NCBI GenBank assembly: GCA_964401935.1
Contig: CAYOAL010000009.1
Span: 62,001 to 126,000 of the forward strand
Source of the DNA: JAPYTK01 sp964401935
GTDB lineage: Bacteria > Myxococcota_A > Polyangia > Polyangiales > Polyangiaceae
DNA length: 64,000 nt
Direction: 5' to 3'
Below, piece after piece: positions 52,851 through 61,668 of this stretch. Each line of letters starts with the position of its first letter. Within the stretch, counting starts at the first letter, position 1. The notes under the pieces are model-generated. The model saw nothing but the letters and a program-made list of their open reading frames with translations. It did no database searches and had not been told where the DNA came from. The translations under genes were made by a program, and so were the position numbers.

Positions 52851-52867
52851 CGCCCGCTCAGCGGGCG
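52851..52867 (-). other. Hairpin with the MepA-like stop codon in its loop
   Basis: Read on the minus strand, CGCCCGC-TGA-GCGGGCG is a perfect 7-bp hairpin whose 3-base loop is the stop codon of the endopeptidase gene. A second partial copy (CCCGCTGAGCGGG) follows. There is no T run, so classical termination is doubtful. Confidence 0.6.
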
Positions 52868-53709
52868 GCGACGTGGTCGGCGGCGGGGGCGCAGGTGTCG
52901 GGTGGCGCCGGCGGCGCGGCCGGCCGGCTCGGGAGCTCCGCCTCGGCGCTCGGGCGGAGGCGCGGGTGGCGACGACCCCCGACGACGCCGCGCTCGAGGA
53001 GCGACGCGTGGGCACGAGCTCCTCGCGCCTGCGCTTCGGGGTTGAAGAAGCGCACGTGCATGTGTGTGGCGTGACCGAACGCGTGTCGGATGAGCGGCTC
53101 GGGATGGGCGGAGCCCACTTGAAACACGGTCTTCAGCCACTCGGGGTCTTCGCCGCTGGCGCGCGCATGATCCAACAGGAGTCGCTGCACGCTCCGATCG
53201 ATGAAGAGGTACTCCACCGGGGTCTCGGTGATCAGGGCGCGCAGGAGCGTCCACGTGCGCGGCGCGTCGAGGGTGTGGCGGTTGGCGCGTTGGTACCAGC
53301 CGATGAGTGCGCTCGGCTGATAGTAGAAGCTGAGATCGACGTCCCGCCCCGACTGGTGGCTCTTGTGGGGCCAGAGCGGGCCCCCGTCCTGGCGGCTCAA
53401 GTGGCCGATGAAGAGTTTGTGCGTCGGCGGACAGCGCTGCTCGACGAGGGTGATCGCGCGCACCAAGAAGGAGACCGTCTCCTGCGTGGCCCAGGCGCGC
53501 TCTGGGTCGACGAGGGTCCAGTGCTCGCCCTCGGGCATCCGCACCCCTTCGACGAGCGCGCCCCCGAAGGGCTCTCCCACCGACAACGACGCACGCGCCT
53601 CACGCTGCGCCGACGCCGGTGGCGTTGCCGTGCTGCTCGCGCCACATCCGAGGAGCGCCCACAATGTGAGCAGCGAGAGGATGTTGGCGGCTGTCGGCGA
53701 CAGACGCAT
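52858..53709 (-). CDS. MepA-like penicillin-insensitive murein endopeptidase
   Basis: A 283-aa lipoprotein (lipobox ALLGC). It has the M74/MepA zinc site: SHQSGRDVDLSF (His118, Asp125) and HATHMHVRF near 222-230, with PTHKLFIGHLSRQDGG in front. It would cut D-Ala-mDAP cross-links in peptidoglycan. A tail of about 45 residues rich in Arg, Pro and Ala extends beyond the usual MepA end. Start ATG at 53709. In a myxobacterium it may help cell-wall growth or lysis of prey. Confidence 0.88.
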   Translation of the reverse strand: MRLSPTAANILSLLTLWALLGCGASSTATPPASAQREARASLSVGEPFGGALVEGVRMPEGEHWTLVDPERAWATQETVSFLVRAITLVEQRCPPTHKLFIGHLSRQDGGPLWPHKSHQSGRDVDLSFYYQPSALIGWYQRANRHTLDAPRTWTLLRALITETPVEYLFIDRSVQRLLLDHARASGEDPEWLKTVFQVGSAHPEPLIRHAFGHATHMHVRFFNPEAQARGARAHASLLERGVVGGRRHPRLRPSAEAELPSRPAAPPAPPDTCAPAADHVAAR

Positions 53710-53869
53710 GGCCGCTCAGGCTAGCAGGTTGCGCGCCAGGGCCAAGGCTACGGAACTTGGTCGCCCACCGCGACTTGGTGCCCGCCGTCTGAACACGGCT
53801 GTTCAGCCTCGCGACGCGACCTTTGTACACCTGGCGGACGGCACTGACGGACGGACCCATTCGGGCGGT

Positions 53870-54430
53870 TCAGAACGTGCCGCACACGACCTGCCGTCCG
53901 TCGTTCGTGCACGCGCAGCCCGAGAGCGACTCGGGTACGCACGTGTCGCAGGTGCGGTTCTCTGGATCGCAGCTCGTTGGGAGCGCGGCACAGGTGAACT
54001 CCACCTCGAAGTCTTCGACGCAGATCTCGGTGCCCTCGGAACAGAACGTGTGACCACACCGAAACGTGCCCGTGGGCAGCTCGGGCGGCTCACAGGTGTT
54101 GTCGTAAAGCGCGGTGCCCACACCGGCACGATCGGCTTCACAGGGGCTCTCGTAGACGACGCCGTCGCAGCCGCAAATCGGCGGGCCATCGGGGGCCGCG
54201 CATTCGGTCGGGATGGCGCTGCACACGTCGTCGAAGTCGTCTCCGCAGGCGTAGCCCATGGGGCTGCAAAACTCGGAGGGGCCACAGTCGTCGTTCGTCT
54301 CGCAGATCTCGCCGAGTCGGGAGGTGACCTCTCCGTCGTTCGTCTTGGGTGCCTCGTCACTCGTTGTGGGTGAGTCGTCACAGGCACCAGCGGCCAGCAC
54401 GACAACGCTCAAGAACAAGATGGTTCGCAT
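53870..54430 (-). CDS. Kazal-like Cys-rich lipoprotein
   Basis: A 186-aa protein. Signal and lipobox (LAAGAC) precede an acidic linker. Twelve or more cysteines follow, with a Kazal-type pattern (CGCDGVVYESPCEADRAGV) in the middle, and Cys-rich units of another kind around it (CETNDDCGPSEFC, CVPESLSGCAC). Kazal domains inhibit serine proteases, so it may protect the cell from its own or prey proteases such as the nearby trypsin type. The ATG at 54430 starts the signal peptide. Confidence 0.75.
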   Translation of the reverse strand: MRTILFLSVVVLAAGACDDSPTTSDEAPKTNDGEVTSRLGEICETNDDCGPSEFCSPMGYACGDDFDDVCSAIPTECAAPDGPPICGCDGVVYESPCEADRAGVGTALYDNTCEPPELPTGTFRCGHTFCSEGTEICVEDFEVEFTCAALPTSCDPENRTCDTCVPESLSGCACTNDGRQVVCGTF

Positions 54431-54627
54431 GACCAGCGTCCATCGCAAGGATCGGACCGCGCCGCCTGGGGCGGAGCAGAGCGAGATCACGCGAGTCGTC
54501 GCGATCCTGCGTGTGTCAGCTCGTGCCAGCTGTGGGTTCGCCTCCTCACCCGAGGGTACGTGGCGACTCACCCCACCACCGCGCGCGACGCCTCGACACG
54601 CCTCCCTGGGGTCGGTGCGAGGGTGAG

Positions 54628-55035
54628 TCAGCTCTGTCGCGTCTCGACGAGGTGTCGCACGATGTCGACGGCGGAGACGAGGCCGGCGAGGTTACCGTTG
54701 CGATCGACGACGAGCACGCGGTGCACGTTGCCGCGCGTCATCACCGATGCCGCGTCTCCAACCGTGGCGTCGTCTTGCACCGCGACCAGCCGCTCCGACA
54801 TGTGGTCGCCGACGGTCGCCTTCATCGCCGCGGCGGCGTCGGTGCGAAGCGCCGCCATCACGTCCGTCCATGACAACACCCCGACGAGATCGCCCTCCTC
54901 GGTGGTAACCGGCAGGCCGCTGATGTGCTTCTCGATCATGAGCGACAACGCGAACGACATGGGGATGGTGTCGGCGACCATCTCGAGCACGGTGGTCATC
55001 ACCTCCGAAACCGGCGCGGCCAGCGGGTCCAACAT
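54628..55035 (-). CDS. Stand-alone CBS-pair protein
   Basis: A 135-aa protein made of one CBS pair: SLMIEKHISGLPVTTEEGDL with VGVLSWTDVM, and VMTRGNVHRVLVVDRNGNLA with GLVSAVDIVRH. It should bind adenine nucleotides. It shares the fold of the CBS protein at 39055 but has no extension. Start ATG 55035. Confidence 0.88.
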   Translation of the reverse strand: MLDPLAAPVSEVMTTVLEMVADTIPMSFALSLMIEKHISGLPVTTEEGDLVGVLSWTDVMAALRTDAAAAMKATVGDHMSERLVAVQDDATVGDAASVMTRGNVHRVLVVDRNGNLAGLVSAVDIVRHLVETRQS

Positions 55036-55222
55036 GTCTCAGGTCTACCGCAAAGCGCGCCGCAACCGACACGGAATACGCAGGTCGAGGGGTCATGCGC
55101 GCAATCGACGACACCAGGGCCGGCCAGCCAGAGGAGCCAAGGCGTTGGCACAACCCCTCGTCCTTGTCTTCGCGTGACGACTGCGTGGTGTCCACGCGCT
55201 GAGAGCTGGTACGCTCCGCCGG

Positions 55223-56200
55223 ATGACGTCGACGAAGACGCGCGCGCTCTCGCGCGTGGTGCTGGCCGCGCTGCTCGTCGCTGGGTGCCAGCAGCTGCTG
55301 GGCATCGAGGAAGGCTCCGAGCCGGGGGGCGGCACGGGGGGAACCGGCGCCACCATGGGGTCCGGCGCGGCGGGCGCGGGCGGACAGACGGTGCAAGAGT
55401 GCCCGGAGGACCAGCGCTGCCTCGAGATCCCGAACGGCTGGTTGGGCCCGATTCAGATGGTCCCATCCGACGCGCCGCTGAGCTGCGGTGGGCGGGTGCA
55501 GTCGACGGTGTTGGGCGGCGTCAACCCCACCCGACCCATCCCCCCCGCCTCGTGCAACAGCTGCTCGTGCAGCGCGCTGAGCGGCAACTGCACGGCGACC
55601 GTGACCACCTTCGAGGACGCAGCCTGTGGCACCGCCAACAAGAGCGGCTCGGGGAGCGACTGTGTGACGCTGACGGTCCAGTCGATGAATCTCGAGACTC
55701 ACGCCGCGATGTCGTCGAAGCTTGGCACCCCAGGCACTTGCGACGTGGAAGGGGGAGGCGGCACCGTGCCTCCGGTGGAGTTCGAGAGCCGTTTTCAGCA
55801 GTGTGCGCTGGAGGTGGGGCCGGCCTGCGTCGGCGGCACCTGCCTCGACACGCCCGCGCCGACGTGGCTCGGCCCGTGCATTTACATTGCCGGCGACGTA
55901 CCTTGCGCTGAGCCCTTCCCCGACAAGGTCACGATGGAGGCGACGACCTCCGACGATCGGAGCTGCACCGCCTGCTCGTGCGCGGCGCCGCCGTCGTGCC
56001 TCGACGCCAGCCTGATGCTCTTCGGCGGGGCGGGCTGCACGCAAGGACCGCAGACGCTCGTGGAGCAGCCCGGGGTCTGCGAGCCGGTGTCCCTCCAGGA
56101 GGCTGCCTCGTTCTTCTATCGCCCCGCGTGCACGCCCAGCGGCGGACAGCCGGTCGGAGAAGCGCTCGTCGAGACGACCACCGTGTGCTGCGCGGGGTGA
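55223..56200 (+). CDS. Cys-rich lipoprotein
   Basis: A 325-aa lipoprotein with signal and lipobox LLVAGC, then QQLLGIEEG, a common myxobacterial lipoprotein start. A Gly-rich linker is followed by two similar Cys-rich halves (CNSCSCSALSGNCTATVTTF and CTACSCAAPPSCLDASLMLF), suggesting internal duplication. No enzymatic motif was seen. Start ATG at 55223. Confidence 0.75.
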   Translation: MTSTKTRALSRVVLAALLVAGCQQLLGIEEGSEPGGGTGGTGATMGSGAAGAGGQTVQECPEDQRCLEIPNGWLGPIQMVPSDAPLSCGGRVQSTVLGGVNPTRPIPPASCNSCSCSALSGNCTATVTTFEDAACGTANKSGSGSDCVTLTVQSMNLETHAAMSSKLGTPGTCDVEGGGGTVPPVEFESRFQQCALEVGPACVGGTCLDTPAPTWLGPCIYIAGDVPCAEPFPDKVTMEATTSDDRSCTACSCAAPPSCLDASLMLFGGAGCTQGPQTLVEQPGVCEPVSLQEAASFFYRPACTPSGGQPVGEALVETTTVCCAG

Positions 56201-56294
56201 CCCCGCTCCCGCACGGGAACGCGCGGCGGGCGCGCCGCCGCGGCGCGTGCTCATCCGCGTTCCAGGGCGAGCCGACCCGGCGTATGCTCCACGG

Positions 56295-56867
56295 ATGACG
56301 ACGCGCCTCACTCGCAAGCAGCTGCTCCAAGTCGCCCTCGTGACCTCGACGGGACAGCTCTTGTCGACCCTCGGTTGTGGCGACGACACCTCCGAAGCCA
56401 GCGCTGGGGCGGGGGCGAGCGGCCCGAGCTCGAGCAGCAACGGCGGCGGTGGCTCCACCGGGATCGGCGGCGACGGCGGAGGGACGAGCCAGGGGGGCGG
56501 ACCGGGGGCCGGTGGCAGCGGCACCGGCGGCAGCGCCCAGGGGGGGGCGGGAGGCGGCGGGGACGCCTGCTCCGCGTTGATCACGGCGCAGATTTCGCTC
56601 AACCACCCCGCGCCGCACGCGTTGGAGATCCCTCTCGCAGACATCCTCGCCGGTGTGGAGACCACCTACCAGACCGGCGGCTCGTCGACGCACTGCCACC
56701 AGGTGACGCTCACCGCGAGCGACTTCGCGACGCTGCGAAACGGTGGCTCCGTGAGCAAGGTGAGCTGCAACGGCGGCGATCACATGTACGTGCTCAGCTG
56801 CGCGCCGGGGGCCCCGGCCCCGACGAATCCGATGTGCGGCGCCGGCGACAACACCGGCAGCTGCTGA
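56295..56867 (+). CDS. Gly-rich lipoprotein with small Cys domain
   Basis: A 190-aa lipoprotein. The signal begins MTTRLTRKQLLQVALVTSTG with a Tat-like RLTRK start and ends STLGC. A 65-residue Gly/Ser-rich linker precedes a short domain with two His in SSTHCHQVTL and HALEI, reminiscent of a metal- or redox-related module. The last residues (CGAGDNTGSC) end in Cys. Family not recognised. The ATG at 56295 was chosen since the upstream extension lacks coding character. Confidence 0.65.
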   Translation: MTTRLTRKQLLQVALVTSTGQLLSTLGCGDDTSEASAGAGASGPSSSSNGGGGSTGIGGDGGGTSQGGGPGAGGSGTGGSAQGGAGGGGDACSALITAQISLNHPAPHALEIPLADILAGVETTYQTGGSSTHCHQVTLTASDFATLRNGGSVSKVSCNGGDHMYVLSCAPGAPAPTNPMCGAGDNTGSC

Positions 56868-57118
56868 CGCAGGCGCTCCACCGCCGAGCTCCCACGGGGT
56901 GAGGGACGCGGGGCCGTCGCTCCGAGGCGCGGGCCGACGCCGCGTTCAAGAAAATCGTGGGGGGACGTGCATCCGATCGAGGGCCGCCGGCGAAGTGCGT
57001 CTCATGACCTCGGTGAGAGGCTCGGGCGCTGCGAAGACGGCGGCGCGCCGAGGGGACGCGCTCAGCCGCGGCAGCGCCTCTCACCCCATCGACAACATCC
57101 AGCCTCGAGGTATCTCCG

Positions 57119-58609
57119 ATGCACTTCCGCTCGCAATTTCTTTACTGTGCCGCAGCGCTTCTCGTCGCCGGTGGCCTCGCCATCGGCTGCAGCGACGATG
57201 ACAACCCCCAGAACACGACCGGCCAGGGCGGTTCGGGCGCCACCGGCCCCGGCTCGGGCGGCGGCGGCGAGGGGGGCTCCACGGCGGTCGGCACCATCTA
57301 CGACGTCGCGAGCTCGCTCTCCGACTACTCCACGCTCGTGGCCGCGGTCGACAAGGCCGGCCTCGCCGGAGCCCTGCAAGACGAGAGCGCCTCGCTCACC
57401 GTTTTCGCTCCCGACAACGACGCCTTCGCCGCGCTCCTCGATGCCATCGGCGCCTCGAGCCTCGACGATCTGAGCGCCGAGCAGCTGCGGCCCATTCTCC
57501 TCTATCACGTGCTCGGCACGGAGGTGGACGGGGCGGCGGCGAGCAGCGCCGCGATGAACGGGGACAAAGTCACCGGCCTCGGCGGCAGCATTCAGCTGAG
57601 CCTCGCCGGCGCTGCGATCCAGCTCGACGGCGCGGCCATCGTGGAGGTCGCGGACGTGGGCGCGTCGAACGGCATCATCCACGGCATCGACGGCGTGATC
57701 CTCCCCAGCATCACCGACGTGGTGGTGAGCGACGCGGCGTTCTCGAGTCTCGCCACCGCGCTCACGGTGGCCGACACGGACACGAGCGACCCCGACCTCG
57801 TGGCGACGCTCGACGACGACGACGGCACGTTCACCGTCTTCGCCCCCCCCAACGACGCGTTCACCGCGCTGGTCACCGCGCTCAGCGGCTCCCCGAGCAC
57901 GGGGATCACCGGGCTCGGCGACTTCCAGAGCCACCAGCTCATCCCCGTGCTCAAGTACCACGTGGTGGCCGGAGCGGCGGTGGTCTCGGGCGAGGTGAGC
58001 ACCGGGCCCATCGTGACCCTCGGCGGCACCGTGAGCGCGGACACCTCCTCCGGCGTCACCATCGACGGGGCCACCGTGACCATCGCCAACCTCCTTACGA
58101 GCAACGGCGTGATCCACGTGGTCGACGCGGTGCTCGTGCCCTCGATCGCCGACGTGGTGACCACCGCCCCCGAGTTCTCCTCGCTCGCGGGAGCCGTGGC
58201 CGCCGCCGATGGGGCCGCAGGTACCAGCCCGAAGGTGGGCGCCGCCCTCGACGCGGCGGCTGCGAGCGGTGCGTACACCCTCTTCGCGCCCGACAACGCC
58301 GCCTTCGCCGCCCTCGGCGCTGCGCCGTCGGGTCAAGCGCTGACGAACGTGCTCCTTTACCACGTGTTCAACGAGTCGACCGCGATCTACGCCCTCGACG
58401 CGCTCGGCTTGAACGCGCCCACCGCCTTCGACACCCTGCTCGGCTCGGCTGCCGGCGAGCAGGTCACGGTGTCCGCCGTCGGTGACCCGCCGGATGGAGT
58501 GGAGCTCGACGACGCAGGGAGCGCCACGAACGCCGCAGTGACCGCGGTGAACTACTTCACCGCGAACGGAGTGATCCATCGGATCAACAAGGTACTGCTC
58601 CCCAACTGA
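57119..58609 (+). CDS. Three-domain fasciclin (FAS1) lipoprotein
   Basis: A 496-aa lipoprotein with lipobox AIGC and three FAS1 domains (about 55-200, 200-345, 345-495). Each repeats the H1 box (LTVFAPDNDAFAAL, FTVFAPPNDAFTAL, YTLFAPDNAAFAAL) and the H2/YH motif (LLYHVLGTEV, LKYHVVAGAA, LLYHVFNEST), ending in NGIIHGIDGV-type strands. FAS1 proteins mediate adhesion. A strong terminator follows at 58664. Start ATG 57119. Confidence 0.93.
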   Translation: MHFRSQFLYCAAALLVAGGLAIGCSDDDNPQNTTGQGGSGATGPGSGGGGEGGSTAVGTIYDVASSLSDYSTLVAAVDKAGLAGALQDESASLTVFAPDNDAFAALLDAIGASSLDDLSAEQLRPILLYHVLGTEVDGAAASSAAMNGDKVTGLGGSIQLSLAGAAIQLDGAAIVEVADVGASNGIIHGIDGVILPSITDVVVSDAAFSSLATALTVADTDTSDPDLVATLDDDDGTFTVFAPPNDAFTALVTALSGSPSTGITGLGDFQSHQLIPVLKYHVVAGAAVVSGEVSTGPIVTLGGTVSADTSSGVTIDGATVTIANLLTSNGVIHVVDAVLVPSIADVVTTAPEFSSLAGAVAAADGAAGTSPKVGAALDAAAASGAYTLFAPDNAAFAALGAAPSGQALTNVLLYHVFNESTAIYALDALGLNAPTAFDTLLGSAAGEQVTVSAVGDPPDGVELDDAGSATNAAVTAVNYFTANGVIHRINKVLLPN

Positions 58610-58663
58610 CCCTTCGTCCTGGATGCCCTCGGCGCCTCGCGTGAGGCGAGGTGCCTTCCCGTC

Positions 58664-58704
58664 CCCCGGCTGCGAGCGCCCCGTTGCTCGCAGACCGGGG
58701 TTTT
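58664..58704 (+). terminator. Intrinsic terminator after the fasciclin gene
   Basis: CCCCGG-C-TGCGAGC pairs with GCTCGCA-GA-CCGGGG around an 8-base loop and is followed directly by TTTT. A second hairpin (CCTCGC-GTGAG-GCGAGG) lies just upstream at about 58635-58651. This is the clearest terminator in the window. Confidence 0.85.
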
Positions 58705-58765
58705 GTCGTTGAGTCAGATCTCGGTCGCTGCGTCAGACACGAGCGCAGCCTGCTATCGTCGACCG

Positions 58766-59452
58766 GTGAGCTCGAACGAGCGCGACGACGCGCGCGATGT
58801 GGGCGAGGTGGAGGGCACGCCGCGACCCGGCGTGTGTGTCGGCACTGCGAAGCGCCACGGCCTGCTCTCCGCGTTGGGCGTCCGCTGGCAGCGCGACCGC
58901 AACCTGTCGTGGGCCGTCGCTGCCAACGCCTCGAGCAGGTTCCCGCGCCACAACCCGGTGGAGGTGATCGGCCCCCCCGACGTGTATCCGCTGCTGCGCG
59001 ACGCAGACGCCACCTGGGCTCCACTCCGCCCCGACGGGGGCGTGGAGTGGCTCGACGTGGAGTTTGCCCCGAGCGACGGGGTGGCCCACCGCGTGCTGGT
59101 GTTCGAGACCTGCGGTCCGGGGGCGGTGTTCGCGGTGACGGAGCTCGTGGACACCGAGGACTACCGTCGCAAGGGCCGCAGATGGCGACCGCTGTGGCAA
59201 GGGCTCCCCGACCGAGGACCGCATCGCGAGGCGCAGCTCCTCGTCGTCGAGCTCGAGCCTGCACGCAAGGTCGCGCGACTGCGGTTGTGGCTCGACACGC
59301 GCATCGATCGCTCGTGGAACATGATCGACGCGGTAGCCCTGCGCCTCGAACAGCCAGCGCATCGCTCGTCGGTGCGGTGGGGGCGCGTGGCGCCGGTGCT
59401 CCGCGCCGTACTGGCCGATGGCGCCCGCTGGCTCGATGGGTGGTTCGAGTGA
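58766..59452 (+). CDS. Hypothetical protein (beta-rich, discoidin-like)
   Basis: A 228-aa protein without signal peptide. Beta-strand-rich pattern with LSWAVAANASSRFPRHNPVE, GVEWLDVEFA, HRVLVFETCGPGAVFAV and VARLRLWLDTRIDRSWNMID; the last resembles ends of galactose-binding-like folds. I do not recognise a family firmly. The open frame begins with a TTG at 58703, inside the terminator; a GTG at 58766 is a better start. It is 99 bp upstream of the radical SAM gene. Confidence 0.6.
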   Translation: MSSNERDDARDVGEVEGTPRPGVCVGTAKRHGLLSALGVRWQRDRNLSWAVAANASSRFPRHNPVEVIGPPDVYPLLRDADATWAPLRPDGGVEWLDVEFAPSDGVAHRVLVFETCGPGAVFAVTELVDTEDYRRKGRRWRPLWQGLPDRGPHREAQLLVVELEPARKVARLRLWLDTRIDRSWNMIDAVALRLEQPAHRSSVRWGRVAPVLRAVLADGARWLDGWFE

Positions 59453-59551
59453 CGGACGGCGCACGACGGAGAGGCGCGTCCACGACCCATGGTTCGTGGT
59501 AGCTTGCCGGGGTGAGACGCGACGACACGCAGGCCGCGGTGGGGTAATCAG

Positions 59552-60832
59552 GTGCCCATGGACCGCCGCCTCCCGCTAGCGCCGCTGGCCGAGCGAGCGC
59601 GGCGCCTCCCGCTCCTGCCCGATGTGCGGGAGATCGATCGCCTCGAGCGCCCCATCTATGCGGTGTGGGAGCTCACGCTCGCCTGCGATCTGGCCTGTCG
59701 CCACTGCGCCTCACGCGCAGGACGCGCGCGGCCCGACGAGCTCACGCTCCCCGAAGCTCTCGAGCTGGTGGCGCAGCTCGCGGCGCTGGGCGTGAAGGAG
59801 GTGACGCTCATCGGCGGCGAGGCGTATCTGTTCGAGGGCTTCACCTCGGTGATCGCGGAGGTGCGTCGGTTGGGCATGCAGTGCACGATGGTCACGGGCG
59901 GTCGCGGCATGACCGAGGCGCGCGCGGAGGCCGCCGCCCGCGCCGGGTTGCAAGGCATCTCGGTGAGCATCGACGGCGACGAGGCCGCCCACGACGAGCA
60001 GCGGGCGATGAGCGGCTCCTACGCCGCCGCGCTCCGGGCGCTGCGCACGTGCCGCGCGGCGGGGATCCAGGTGGCCGCCAACACGCAGCTCAACCGCGTG
60101 AGCCAAGGACACCTCGAGCACGTGTTCGAGCTGCTCGTCCAACATGGCTGTCATGGGTGGCAGGTACAGCTCACGGTGCCCGCGGGGCGCGCCGCCGACG
60201 ATCCGGCGCTGCTGCTGCAGCCGTACGACCTTCTACAGGTGTTCCCCGCGCTCGTCGCCGTGAAGCGCCGTTGCGACGAGGCGCGCATCAAGCTGCTCCT
60301 CGGCAACAACGTGGGTTACTTCGGGCCCTACGACCACATTCTCCGCGACATCTCCCCGTGTGGTCACGGGGGCGGCTGCCAAGCCGGAGTGCTCACCCTC
60401 GGCATCGAGGCCAACGGCGACATCAAGGGCTGCCCGTCGCTGCCGTCGGAGCGCTGGGTGGGGGGCAACGTTCGCGACCATCGGCTGGTCGACATCTGGG
60501 AGCGGAGCACGCCGCTGCGGTATCAGCGTGAGCGCACGGTGGAAGACCTCTGGGGTTTCTGCCGCAGCTGCTATTATGCTCGCGAGTGTCGGGGCGGCTG
60601 CACATGGATGGCATCGACGTTGTTCGGCAAGCCGGGCAACAACCCCTATTGCCACCACCGGGCCATCGAGCTCTCCAACCGCAACAAGCGCGAGCGCGTG
60701 CGGAGGGTGGAAGCAGCGGGCGGGCAGCCGTTCGATCACGCCCGTTGGGAAGTCGTGGAGGAGCACCTCGCGACGGCCGAGGAGCTCGCAACCGACAAGG
60801 AGCGCTCGGAGTCTGACGCTGCGCGCCCGTGA
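59552..60832 (+). CDS. Radical SAM/SPASM peptide-modifying enzyme
   Basis: A 426-aa enzyme. C-x-x-x-C-x-x-C is at 45-49-52 (CDLACRHC), with GGEAYLFEG after it, as in radical SAM cores. The C-terminal SPASM part carries auxiliary cluster cysteines: CGHGGGCQAG, GDIKGCPSLP, then CRSCYYARECRGGC. Such enzymes install crosslinks or epimers in ribosomal peptides. The ATG at 59552 is preceded weakly by GGGG. Ten bases downstream is an 83-codon gene with a strong ribosome-binding site, its likely substrate or partner. No exporter or protease gene follows. Confidence 0.88.
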   Translation: MPMDRRLPLAPLAERARRLPLLPDVREIDRLERPIYAVWELTLACDLACRHCASRAGRARPDELTLPEALELVAQLAALGVKEVTLIGGEAYLFEGFTSVIAEVRRLGMQCTMVTGGRGMTEARAEAAARAGLQGISVSIDGDEAAHDEQRAMSGSYAAALRALRTCRAAGIQVAANTQLNRVSQGHLEHVFELLVQHGCHGWQVQLTVPAGRAADDPALLLQPYDLLQVFPALVAVKRRCDEARIKLLLGNNVGYFGPYDHILRDISPCGHGGGCQAGVLTLGIEANGDIKGCPSLPSERWVGGNVRDHRLVDIWERSTPLRYQRERTVEDLWGFCRSCYYARECRGGCTWMASTLFGKPGNNPYCHHRAIELSNRNKRERVRRVEAAGGQPFDHARWEVVEEHLATAEELATDKERSESDAARP

Positions 60833-60842
60833 GGAGGTTCGA

Positions 60843-61094
60843 ATGTTGTATCCGTGTGTGCAGTGCGAGCGCGCGATCCGAGCAGACGAGACCGCGTGCC
60901 CCTTCTGTGGTGCCGCCGCCGTGCCTCCGGAGGCGACGACAGCGGAGCAAAAGCGAGGCCTCTCGCGACGGGAGATGGCGGCCCTGGCCGTGGGTGCGGT
61001 GACCCTCGTGGGGTGTAAGAAGAAGGCGCCGCCGTCGCCTCCCTATGGTGCGGTGTGGGTGGAGCCCGCTCGGGACGAGCTCTCCGAGGTGTGA
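60843..61094 (+). CDS. 83-aa zinc-ribbon/lipoprotein, candidate rSAM substrate
   Basis: An 83-aa protein. The N-terminal CVQCERAIRADETACPFCG is a double CxxC zinc ribbon (Cys5, 8, 19, 22 approximately). A middle Ser-Arg-Arg stretch leads to a short hydrophobic segment ending VGC (LAVGAVTLVGC). The tail has KKKAPPSPPYGAVWVEPARD and ends ELSEV. GAGGAGGTTC overlaps the end of the rSAM gene, which fits strong coupled translation. Gene order suggests it is a precursor peptide with the aromatic tail (PYGAVW) as core, or an iron-sulfur partner. The presence of both a zinc ribbon and a lipobox-like site is odd. Confidence 0.72.
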   Translation: MLYPCVQCERAIRADETACPFCGAAAVPPEATTAEQKRGLSRREMAALAVGAVTLVGCKKKAPPSPPYGAVWVEPARDELSEV

Positions 61095-61149
61095 GCGAAC
61101 CTGCGCCTCGAGGTTGACGCCCGGGGCAAAATTCTGTCATTGGTTCCGG

Positions 61150-61485
61150 GTGTACCGCATCGTCGAGGCACAGTTCAGCATCTCACCGGTCAACGAAGGC
61201 GCCGCCGCGCAGCGTCTGACCGACTCGTTCGAGATCCACGCCGACACCATCCACGAGGCCTTCGAGGAGCTCGGCTTCGAGCTCGTTCGGAGCGACGGCG
61301 GCAAGATCGCGGCGCTGCGGGCGGAGAGCGAGGGCCATCCCCACGACGACATCGACAACGTGTTTCGCGTGGTGGCCCCCTTCGTGGAAGACGGCTCGAC
61401 GGTGGTGTTCGAGGACGGCGACGGCGACCGCTGGCAGTACACCTTCCGCTCGCGACGCTGCACACGCCAGAACCTCACCGACTGA
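61150..61485 (+). CDS. Small acidic protein of unknown function
   Basis: A 111-aa protein beginning YRIVEAQFSISPVNEGAAAQ, with HEAFEELGFELVRSDGGKIA and the acidic VVFEDGDGDRW near the C-terminus. No known motif was seen. The first in-frame start is a GTG at 61150; there is no ATG. It follows the rSAM/zinc-ribbon pair by 55 bp in the same direction and could belong to that unit. Confidence 0.6.
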   Translation: MYRIVEAQFSISPVNEGAAAQRLTDSFEIHADTIHEAFEELGFELVRSDGGKIAALRAESEGHPHDDIDNVFRVVAPFVEDGSTVVFEDGDGDRWQYTFRSRRCTRQNLTD

Positions 61486-61668
61486 AGGGCCGACCGACGG
61501 ACCGACGTTGCGTCGAGGGGCCCCACGAGGCGCGGTGCGGCGAGGCTCGGCAGAGCCGGCCGCGTGGGCGGGCGGTCCGAGGGCCGTCGGGTCGAGGTCG
61601 CTCTCGGCGTGAGGCGTGGTCGTTCGGGTGCGGGGGCGTGATGGTGCGCGGTCGAGCGAGGCGCGCGG

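Noticed and set aside
52700..53074. 124-aa plus-strand gene overlapping the MepA-like gene
   Set aside because: It runs antisense into the MepA-like coding region and lacks a start signal; only its first part reads as a lipoprotein remnant.
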